NCBI GenBank assembly: GCA_936432065.2 | Contig: OW386292.2 | Span: 135,113,460-135,177,459 of the forward strand | DNA: 64,000 nucleotides | From: Rutpela maculata | Taxonomy: Eukaryota; Arthropoda; Insecta; Coleoptera; Cerambycidae | Direction of reading: 5' to 3' | Part shown: positions 34,601 to 46,600 of the stretch, piece after piece | Numbering within the stretch: the first letter of the stretch is position 1 | How the letters are laid out: every line of letters begins with the position of its first letter | Notes under the pieces: model-generated | What the model was told of the DNA's origin: nothing | Seen by the model: the letters and a program-made list of their open reading frames with translations, nothing else | Databases searched by the model: none | Made by a program: the position numbers and the translations under genes

Positions 34601-37600
34601 AGTCGCTTTGATACCAGGGTAGATAAACCATGAAATATATCAAAAATTGTCCGTCTATAAACGATAGGAACATAAGGACGAAGTTTAGGGCGAGAAACGT
34701 CACACCAAATAAACTTGTCAGAAAGTGGAATTCTAATTTTCTTTAAATGAAAACTTCTCTTTGTGTTCCATGAAGTATCTGATAATAAAAATTTAAGGTC
34801 AGAATCATCTTTCTGAGCTTCGCTCAATAAATTTAAGTCGAAGTTAATATCAACTAGGTTAGACTTTTGGGTAATAATTGGGGAAATGCATTGTTGTAAA
34901 GAAGACGTATCATGCTCACGTGATACAGTGTCTGCAACAATGTTATTTTTCCCTTTGATATGTCGGATTTCACAGGCAAATTGAGCAATGAATTCTAAAT
35001 GTCTAATTTGCCTGGGAGATCTTTCAGTTTTAGTGAATAATGCTTTGACCAAAGGTTTATGGTCAGTAAAGCAAATAAATGTGCGACCTTCAAGTAAAAA
35101 ACTGAAATGTTTAATCGCTGTAAATAAAGAAAGAAGTTCCTTGTCAAAGGAACTGTATTTTGTCTGTGCCAAAGAAGCTTTCGTGAGAAGAAGGCTAATG
35201 GGGCAATATTTATTAGGTGTTAATAAATGATTTATGACAAAATAATCATCAAGTTCCATTACATGGGAAAGGCCCATTGTGGAACAGAGTGTAACACTTT
35301 GGGGCTTGGGGCTAGTTGAAGCCTATCAGCATTCGATATATGCCAACATTTTTTCTCCGTGCAATTGGCGGCACCGGCGACATCAATTATGACCAAAATT
35401 GGAACGTAGTAATATTATAACACTTTCTGACCAAGCGAAAAATTTTCGTTGTCAATGCTCATTGCTAGAAAACCATATGCCAACATTTTCTTCTTGCCCA
35501 TTTTCCATATTTTTGGCCAAAACTGGTGCTTTCCAAAATGTTGGCACCTTGTCAAACTTGTAGTTTCGGTACCGAAGAATACCTGAACACATTAACACAT
35601 AATATAAACCCTCTCAATATAGGACTACATGTTTATTACCCTACACGTCTGTCTAATACAAACTAAAGGCAAATGCTCTTTTTAGCAATAACGAATAACT
35701 GCTCTTACCAGTCTCTGCAGGTTTCAACTGGATTGTAAACTTACTTGCAGTACCTAAGGTACTTGAAGTAGTAATCAAGTACTTTAAATACTTGAAGTAA
35801 TTTGTAACGTACTTTAAGTACTGTAATTTCGTTTAACAAGTACTAAGTGCTATTTTAAAGAATCTGCAAGTATCAAGTACCAAGTACTCATTTCTTCGGG
35901 TATTTGAAGTAAAATACTTCAAGCAATAAAAGTAATTGAAGTACAATTTATTTATTTTTACTTGAAGTAGTGCCCAGCTCTGGTTAAGGGTTGCCTTATA
36001 TATTTATAAATGCTTTTTTTTATTTATAACGGTTTCGGACTTCATGTAAACACTGTTTTAAGGGACCTGTTTTATAATGGCTTTTAACACGTTGACTGCC
36101 ACAGGGGAATTACTCAAGTATGATGGCCTACGCCAAGCTGTGTAAACTACCTTATGCGATTAAAAAACATTAAGGTATGATATTTTGATACTATTTTTGA
36201 CAAAATTAATTATTTTTTTGAAAAAAAAACTCGAGCGAATTATCTCGTAGTTGGCGTCCTGGAGAAATCTGGTACGTCCTTATGCCAACTACGAGTTATC
36301 TCGCTCGCTTCTACCGCTTGTACATATTGTGCAGTGTTGTACCGCGCACCCATGTCCTTAGTATCAGCGCGCGTCAATGTCTGAACACGATGATTCCTGC
36401 AGTTTTATTGTTGTATGCATCGCGTGCGGTCGAATATGTCGCGAGCAAGATGTATTAGGAGAGTATGCGAAATTTAGTGAATCAGAGTGGGACGAATTTC
36501 TGAGGGATAATTCAGATGTCGATGAAAATTATGAGCCCTTAGATTCAAGTGACGATACTTCGGAAGGCGAGTCGGAAAGCAAGTACGAAGAAAATGAAGA
36601 CAAAGCAAGATCCGAGGATGAAGACATAAACATTGCTCAGCAACCTTCTTGGTGTGAACTTGAGCAAGAACCACCTCAATTCAATTTTGTAGAAGATTGC
36701 CGCTTGTAATTTGACTCCCGAAATTTGACTATAAAAAATCTTGTGGAGATGTTCATCACGTAGGAATTTTTGGATCTCCTTGTAATGCAGACTAATCTGT
36801 ATGCTAATCAAGAAATTGCAAAGATGGGCCCAATCAGAAGGTCCTCACGATTTGCTCGCTGGAAAGATGTTGACGCTTCGGAAATGAAAATTTTGTTTGG
36901 TTTGTTACTACGTATGGGGCCTTGTACACTGCCAACTATTGAGCATTATTGGAATATTTTTATAAAACAACCTTTTGGAGTTCAATTATGAGCCGCAACC
37001 GATTTCAGATAATTTTACGTTTCCTACAATTTGCTGATAATTCTGGAGACAGCAACGATAGACTCTATAAAATAAGACCAGTTTTGAACCATTTCAATAA
37101 AACCATGCGTGAAAAGTATGTTCCGGACAGAAATTTGAGTATTGATGAGTCCATGGTACTATGGCGAGGAAGACTGGTTTTCCGCCAGTATATCAAAAAT
37201 AAAAAACACAAATATGGTGTAAAATTTTATGAGCTGTGTGAATCAAACGGGATGATCCTAACAATCAAAATATATTGCGGCAAGTCCGAAACAGAAACCG
37301 AAATGGGCCATGCAGCAGATGTAGTTTTTGAATTGATGGAGGACTACTTGGATAAGGGCTACAAGCTCTTCACAGATAACTTTTATAACTCTGTCTCGCT
37401 GACCAAGCAATTTACTGCTAGGAAAACATATATTTGTGGGACCCTCAGATCCAACAGAAAAGGAAATTCGAAGGATTTGGTAAAAAAGAAACTAAAAAAA
37501 GGTGAGCTTGTATGGTGCATGATTCAGTTGTTCTTTGCAAGTGGAGAGATAAAAGAGAAGTCCTCACTATATCGAACATGCACAAGGTACAAGCTGTGGA

Positions 37601-40600
37601 AGTTCGAAATAGGAATGGTACAATAGCAATGAAGCCAAACATTGCCAGGGACTACAATAATGGGATGTCCGGCATTGACAGGTCAGATCAAATGCTGTCA
37701 TACTAATCTGCTCTGCGAAAAACAATTAGATGGCCAAAGAAAATGTTTCTGCATATTTTAGAAATGTTTATTCACAATGCTCATTTGTTATTTCGAAAAG
37801 CGACCAATTCAAACATAAGAACTCTAAAATTCAGGGAAGCTCTTATTGCCCCCCTAATCGGAGATAAAATGCCCAAGAAAAGCATTATTCCCAACAGTCG
37901 TGAAATATTTCATTACCTGGAGGCCATACCGCCAACTGAAAAAAAAGCGCGTCCAACTAAACCTTGCCGTGTTTGCACGGCCGAAAAACTCCGGTGAGAA
38001 ACGAGGTATTTTTGTCCAGTGTGTGAAGTAAAACCCGCCTTGTGTGTGGAAAAATGTTTTAAAAAATATCATGTATAAACATATTTTATATAACTCATAT
38101 TTTGTCCATCTAAAAAGTTAGTTGAAAAACTGTATGTTTTACTTTGTTTTTGAGTAAAAATCCATTTTCTTTGACTAGTGTCTTTCTCATCGCCATTTAG
38201 GTTTGAATGGACTTATCGCAGACGCCCGATGCCTATATTTAGCACGTATTTGCTTCGACAATATTCGTAGCCGGCATCTTAGAAGAGTCTGCCAAATATG
38301 AGTATACTCGTAGTGGGCTTCCAGTGGAAGGCTGCCAACTACGAATTTTCTCGTATGTGGCAGTCAATGTGTTAATAAGTACTATTAGGCTTTGAAAATA
38401 TCTAGTTTTAAAAATACCTTGAACAGCGCTGTAGCTCAATTGGTTCAGTGGTGAATATGCTGACTGACTATCTATTATGCTGTGGGTTCGAGCCCCAGCC
38501 ATGGTTCTGATAATAGGGTATAGATGTATGTCTGTGTCTTTTCCAAATGTGTAACCCCCTTCCGGACAGCCTTATTGGCTTTGGATTTGGGGGTTGTCTA
38601 CTATATAAGGTGTATATCGACAATAACAATATATAGATATAACAGAAAACTGACTAGGTCATTTTACAATTAATAAATAAAAAGAAATGAGCACCGTAAG
38701 TCCTTTTGCAAACTCATTTATTTAAAAATATTAGCAGTGATATCATTTGCATGATATGGTTCAGCAGCTACTAAGTGTGCTTTGATCAGCTTTTCAAATC
38801 TATTAATATTTGAAATATCTTTTACATTGTCAGGTAACATTCAGAAGTACTTAATACATTAATAATAACTACCTCTTTCCAATAAATTTGTATTATGTAC
38901 GGGATAATTTAAGATATCTTTCTGTCTGGTATTATATAGATGATCATTTAGTGCACTTGAAAAAAGTGTCTTGTTGCTCTGTACAAAGCACAAACATTCA
39001 TAGACATAAACACTGGCAAAAGTTAATAGTCCTAATTTTCTAAATGCTCGTCTGCAAGAGTCTCTATAGCCCAGTCCGGAGATGATTCGAACTGCCCTTT
39101 TCTGAATTATAAAGACATTTTGTGCATGTGTACCACCCCAGAAAATAATACCATATTTCATAACAGAGTGGAAATTTGCATAGTAGGCCATGTTAAAACT
39201 ATAAAGAATAACTGAAGGCTATTTTAAATCTTCGTGGAATTTAAGAAACTAATAAAACTATTTAGCTTTATGGAAAGTGTTATGTAGGTATGATAAACCC
39301 ATTACAAATACAAATAATCCTAGCAGCAAATTAGCTTTATAGTTAAGTCTAACAGAGCACCTCAAAACTTGTAAAAAGAACTTGAGGTTTAAAATATCTT
39401 AACCCAGCATCAATAAATAAAACAGAAAACAATTTTATAAACCTATTAAAACTTTCTGAAAACCTCCTGAAGTTCAAACGATTTTTAAATTGTTCTCTAA
39501 GTTGGTTAGCCACAGCTATTCCACCACTTAACCAGGATATGCACACACAGACAACACAACCATTCCCTGCGACATTGCCATCTGCCGCAGCTGAGACTCA
39601 AACTCAGGAAAGGAGAGCGACTAGCTGTGTTGTCTCTCACACAACCATGGTCTAGCCCACTGCTATTGTCTCAGCAATACGTGACAAACGTCACTAAACA
39701 TCCATACCCTAGCTAGGATTCAAATTCGCACTGCACCATTGAGTCGACAATTTCAAAATTGTTTTCAGCACTAAAACTTAACATAAAGTTTACAGAGATG
39801 TTCGAAGCAGCTTTCTCTACATCCTTTAAGACTTCTGCAAATATTTGTGCTTTCAAGTTTCACAATTCGAGAAGAGCTATAGTGTAGTGTTTGTGGCATG
39901 TAAAATCGTTTATAAAAATTAGTTATGTGAAGGTATTAAGAGTAAAAGCTGACACATATTGGAAACGAAAGCCTTTGCTCAAAGTATTTCAAATCCGAAT
40001 TCGTCCGGAAATCGACCTGTGCAAAAGCGCACTATCCAATATTTTTTTGGTTAATTTGTTTTCTGCAGCCATTTAGCAGCGAAAAATCATAACAATTTTG
40101 GAATATCATTAATGGAGTGTACAACTTAGAAAGGGGATAAATCCATTCGCTGTTTTATTTTAATTAATTTAATTTGCTGTTATTTTTACGCTCCACAATG
40201 TGTATCTCAAAATATAAGTCCTAAATCAAAAAATTTATATTTTCTAAAGTTGATGACTCATTATTTGTGAGTCCCGAAGTGCCATTTTTATATTTTTGTC
40301 ATTAATAATAACTATTATGAATAATAAACATATAATGATGCACAAATAAACAATATCCCATCGCATGCTGACATACGCTGCTCAATTGGCCGTTCTTACA
40401 CTCACCTGCCTCTCACATACCCACACTTTGTCCAGTCCATACTTCAAAACAAAGAACGAAGATAAAAGGACACAAAGATAGTTTCTGGCTATGGCCTCTA
40501 TATCTATAGTTTTGTCATTATAGTGTTTAAACATTCTGTGCTTATTACATAATTCAACTTATAAGAAACTAAAAAAAAAAACAACTATTTCTACAGCAAA

Positions 40601-43600
40601 TTGAAACTGTACAAAAACTCCTTTACACTGAGATTTTCAGAGCTTGCTATTTTAAAAGTTTGGTCTGGACCTACAACTAAAATGACTGAAGAATTTTGGC
40701 ATGTTAAACATTTCTTCAGGGCTGATTTGAATTCACTGTATGAGCTCGTATATCCTCTTTATGCCATTTTGGGAATTTCAACTCTAAATTTTAAGTTTTA
40801 ATGGAGATGTAGATATGCTATACTTCAACTTATAGCAAACCAAACGAACGAAGTTAAAAAAAAACGATAACAATATTTGAAGTATTATGCAAACTTGCCA
40901 CACTATACAAATCGGCACTAATATAGCCAGCACCAGCTTGATTTTTATTTCTCTATTTAAAAGTAATTTTTAAATAATCTTCAGAACTTGGAATATAAAA
41001 GATATTTTATGAAAACCACGAAAATAAATAAATAGTTGATTATTTAAGTCGTCAACATTAAAAATATACAAATAAGATATTTGGCGATGATCCACCTCTT
41101 TGATAAGAATTTGTTATATTATTCTTTTATGAGAATGTACTTTTATAACTATTTATTATATTTGGAGTGGACTTAGAACAATAGCTATTTATGCAATAAG
41201 AAGCAGAAGTGATACTTTTATCACCAAACGTAAAGACTGTCAACACAATGTGTGAATCTAATGAACATATTTTAAAAAATCTGGCTAGGGAGAAACTGTA
41301 AAAAAAATTGAAAACTATCTAAAAAGTTACATAAAGTTTCAAAAATATCTCAAAAACGTAAGAGAATGTCCGATATCAGCCATTTTATTTTATAAAAATA
41401 TTTGTATACCTAGTGTCATTCGTACAACTGACACCAACATTTCGACACCACATTTTTGAAAATCATTCGAACCGTTTAGGCTCTGCAAGGTAACACGTAA
41501 ACATAGTCACATACACATATTTGATAGAGGCACATGAAGCTACTGACCCTCCTTTTGGCTTCGTTGTAATTAGGTGGAAAACACTTTCATATCAGATTTT
41601 TTATAACATTCTTCAAAATTCAGACAAAAATAATCTTTTGACATTTGACAATTTCCATGAAAATCATCATCGATATCTGCATTGAATGTAGGAAAAAATC
41701 GTATCAAAATTAAATTAAAACATTGTGTTGTAAATATTTAGACTTACTAATAAAATGGTTTGCTATTCAGAACTTATTACCTAGTCCACAATAATTACAT
41801 CAGTTTATCACAAGGGATATTCATTTTATAACTAGCTAAAAAAGAAAATCTTTCTAAAATTGAAATCATCCCTATTAAATCTGTTGTTGTCATTTTACCA
41901 CAGGATTAGAAAAAATTAAACATGTATTTTATTCTCACAAATAGTAATTAGAGGTTGTGGGATAAATAGGGTAATATAAAGAAGGCTGACTCTAATAAAG
42001 TAATGGTTATGTACATTTTTGCTGTTTTATTTAGTTTCCTATAAGTTGAATTATGCAGTAAGTACAGAATGTTCATTATTGCAGTAAAACACTTACTGCT
42101 TTATTAATAAATTGGCATAATATCAGGTCTGTAATTTGCAAAACAAAAGCCGTATTTATTTATATGGTAGTCTAATGTAATATTACCTGTTGAAATCCTG
42201 TTCATTAGTTTTTATTTCAATATCTTCATTTACCAAAGAACTGTGGTACATTTCAACCCAGTTTTCCTCCTTGACAGGTTTATTATTCTCTTCTTTACAC
42301 TCCAACATATTATTTAATGAAAATTGTTCATTGTTAAACTTCATATCATCCATGTCCATAAAACTTTTATTTTGATGGTCAGTCTCCTCTTCGGCATCGC
42401 CAATTTTTCTTTCATAAACATTTTCTCCTTCCTCGCAGAATTGTGGTTCTGGTTTGATTACATTAACCGAGATACCGTCGATATTACTCGTTACATCTCT
42501 CACTGTAAATTGTAATAACTCACTTATTTCTAGTTGTCCTCTACTGGTTTTATCTCGAGTTGAAAGATATCTCTTAATATTTTTCTCTAAAATCAAACTG
42601 TTTGTCACAAAACGAAAATAGTTCTGTAGAGATTTGTGACAGGCTGGACAAATTACAGGTTTCTCGATGATCCTCAAATTCTGTAAAAAAAAAAATAAAC
42701 ACTGAAAATGAAACGCATATGAAAAAAAAAATTTCAAATTTTCCAAATGCAATATATCTGTTTACAATAACAAAAATTGTTTTCATTCTCTTTGGGCAAA
42801 TCTATGAACAAGCCCCTGTAAAAATAGTCCAATCAATGAATGCCCAAAAGGGGATTGTATAGAACATGCAGGAGGGGAGAATTTTCCTCTTCAGGAATGT
42901 ATTGGGGCTAGCTAAAAGTCCCAGCCCCTAGCCCTGCTGCTTCAGGGGGGGAGGGGGGAAAAATTCCTTTTTTTGATTCTTCGCTTATAACTCGGAAACG
43001 ATGCGGAAAAAGGTGGTCTATGCAAAATTAGACATAATTAAATTTCCTACAAGAATGTCTACACTCATTTTCTTCCTATGTGTTATAGTTTATGAGACAT
43101 ATTCGCCAGCCAAAATCGATAATTAATAAATAAATTAATCAGGTACCTTGAATATTTCTATCAAAGCGGTTTACCGTGGTCTGCTAATAAATTACAGTCA
43201 GAAAACAATCTTTATTTTACAACTCTTGACGTATTTACCAGCGTAATATTTTGTCGAAATCTATACATTGCCTTAAATAAACAGTGTGACTCATTTAAAA
43301 TGAATTACAACTTTTTTATTATATTTCCGATTTGAATAAAATTTTACTCAAATATAGAACAAATCAGGATCTACTTATTACAAGAAAAACATTAGCATGC
43401 TACAAAGGCAAAGCCACCTGCTGTACCAATATATGCGAAAAAAATAAAAACATTTTGAATTTTTAAAAATTCTAAAAAATGCATCAGATCGGCGCCACAA
43501 ACGTCCATACACCAAAATTTGATTTGGTTATTGATGAGGAATTTCTCATACATAAGCTTATCTGGCAAAGGGGATTCTCAGTTTCCGCAATTTGTGGTGG

Positions 43601-46600
43601 ATACGTGAAATTCGTCAAGACCCACTAATATGATTTTTAAAATTTTTTTAGCATATGCGTAATCATTTTATTAATACAGATTGTTCATTGGGCAAATATT
43701 TTTAGGTAAGCAAATCAGATACAATATTAACATCATTTAATCAACATTGGTGCAATATCTAGAAATTAATATTAGGCACTATAGCACTTTGACATATCTA
43801 ATTTATTCCTTGGGCTTTTTAGTATTTCAGCACTTTTTTCCAAAAGATCAATGTGTGATGTAAACAGCTTTAAGCATGAGAATCAAAACATCAACTGACG
43901 CTTGAGAAGAATAGAGCAAATGCTACAACCAATATCACTTGTAGGACTGGCAATTATATATCTATTTTGTTCCCGAGGAGGAAAAAGATATTTAAAACAT
44001 GCCTTTCACCTCAGGTGTAGAAATAATGAGTGTAAATCAGCAACTAGCAGAAAAGTAGGAAAATACAAAGTGGTAAGGGTATTCCCAAGCAGCACAATTA
44101 GTTTATTTGACCAGTTTAAAGCCACATTAACCTAAGATAGTTGATATAACGTAATTGCAACCATTGCTTTCAACTTTGAAGGCATATGGACTTAACAGTA
44201 ATTTAGTAAGCAATATTTAGGTAACATTTTCTTACGAAATGCCTGATAAAGTCACACTGACTTTAATGTAATTTACAAAAAATATTTACGTTACTGTTCC
44301 TTAAAATTTAACTCTAAAGTTAAAATGCATATTGAGGTCTATGTGTAAGAAAATATTATATAATTTTAGACTAAATTATTAACTTTGGAGTCGCTGTCTT
44401 TTGTCTGAATAAAAACAGGGAAATTTTTTTTTTATTTTTTACGTAAGTATAACCTGAGTTTTGTCTTGTCCTTTTAGGCAGATTTAGGTTATAACTTTAA
44501 CCTCATGGTCAAAACTAGTTCCAATTTTAGGTAAAATTTACCCCAATTTTACTTCCCCACTAACCTAGCAAATGTGTTTAACCTAAAGGCAAATATTACT
44601 TCATAAAATGTCCTGAAAGTTATTTCTACTTAAAAATAGAATTAGGTCCCTTCCCTGGAAGGCAAAATTACGTTTTCATTGTACAAATTACTTCAAAGGA
44701 CTATAATGATTGTTTTATGTTGATGCCCTTCTCAGTGTCAACTGTACTTTATTAGTGGGATAGTGTCCTAATTTGTAAACAATTTGTAGCAATTTATTTT
44801 GTTGTTGTTTGGGTTTTCTGTTTTTGTGTTTTTAAATGCGAGAAAGTATTCTACATCCAGTCAACCTTTAGTCGGCACAACTGAAAAGTGCATAAGCAAA
44901 TAGGACATAATTATAATTATATCGAATATGCAGTGCACTTAAAGATACTTGTAATTGTATTTCAACTTTTCTATTACCGACTTGTTTGCATTCGAATTAT
45001 ATCAGGTAAAACAGTTGTTAATCTTTCAGGGAGTTTAGTACGATATAACTATTTTTTTTTCTCTAAATTTCAGTACTTAGTTTGCTGAATGAAAAGCTAA
45101 GTGAAGTTCAGTAGTGTTAGTAGTGTAACTGAGTGACTTTATTTGAATTGTATTCAGTGTTCCTGAATGTACTCACTGAAGAGAAGTAAAAATGGTTTAT
45201 GGCCCTATAGGAGGTTTAAACCTATACCTATGAACAAATTTAAGTTGATAGATGAGGAAGTAGTAATATGGAATTAAACAAGTTTCATATGATGTGTTTT
45301 ATGTTGTTAATACATTTATTCAAATAAAAAATAAAGTATTAAACTAACCAACTAACAGAAGATTAATTATTTTACCTGAAATATTTTTAATTTCCAAATT
45401 CACCGAATCCGTGATGTGATCATGCTTTTCTGTCAAATGCAAACGCAAGTCGTTATTAAAGTTAAAATACAATTTGCACTCTAAGCACAGGTATCTTTTG
45501 GGCACCGTATATTTGATATAATTACGTCGGATTTGTGTATTTATGCACAATTCTGTGTGCCGATTTAACGCTGACTGGCTGGAGAATACTTTCTCACATT
45601 CAAAACAAAACACATCCATTTTTATTGACAAAATACAACAGAAAATTGAACGAATAAACCACAAACTCACAAAACAACAAATTGTAGCCAAAGAAGTTTG
45701 AGGTTAGAAACAGAAGTGACGTCACGGCACGAGATGCACAATTTACCGCCTTCTCTAACCTAATTTGGGAAATATGACCAATTTAGTTCTGCCTGAACTT
45801 TAAAGACTTTACAATTTTGAAGACTACAAAATTATTTTAACCTATATTGGTCCCATTTAGCTTTAAAGTAAATAATATAAGTTTTAACACTTCGTCTCAA
45901 AGAAAAACGTCAACGAGGTCTAAAATATGGGGAGAGAATGCTTCGAAGTCGCGTGGCACTATGTTCGCCATATTTTTCAACCAGCTGTAAGAGGCCATTT
46001 TACAATCAAATTTTGATGAGTATTTAATTGAAAAAAATCATTAATATAAGGTTATTTAACAGATACAAAGTACAATATTATGATATTTTATGCTCCAGGA
46101 AAGTCCTGCCAGGCAATTGAATAGGCTTTTACAAATATTTTTTTCTTTAAAAACGTAAAATACTTGAGGCCCCTTTAATAGTCCGAGGTAGAATGGATAT
46201 ATTTACAATGAAAATTGATTGGCAGTAAAAAAACACACACAGAAGGGAAGTGGACACATTATTACACAACTATGTATGGCATTATATGATGTACTCCTAC
46301 TCCATCATTATAATAGAGATGTCTGATGGTTTCTAGTTATCTTTGCTGCTTATGCCTCGTGACTTATAAGTAAATTATTATTGTTGTAAATAAAACATTA
46401 TTAGTTATTTCTGAGAAAGAAAGATTGCAGTTGAAAGAGGATAACTGGATTGGTAGATATTACCTATTAATGACCACAATTAAACAAAATTTTTACGTTC
46501 AAATTACCAGTTCAGGGAAATATGTTCTATAACCAATAGGTCATTATGACTGAGCAGCCTTATTTAAGAGGTATTCATGACGTCGTCTCATTCCCCATTT

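Larger units (their letters stand above)
29652..35982. mobile_element. hAT-like 6.3 kb composite with CAGAGCTGGGCA ends
   Basis: The left end TAGAGCTGAGCAAAGTACT and the right end (reverse complement CAGAGCTGGGCACTACTTC) are followed on both sides by inverted arrays of ACTTCAAGTA motifs (29680-29930, 35755-35970). The flanks CTTCAGGG and GTTAAGGG agree at 6 of 8 bases, as for an old hAT duplication. CAATGGGCCTTTCCCATG near 30328 recurs inverted near 35263. The interior holds LINE and gypsy fragments. No hAT transposase is recognisable. Confidence 0.55.

Noticed and set aside
45344..45691. Full-length reading of the frame from 45691
   Set aside because: The upstream part before the ATG at 45619 is hydrophobic and starts at a weak position; the finger-encoding part and its splice donor define a better exon.
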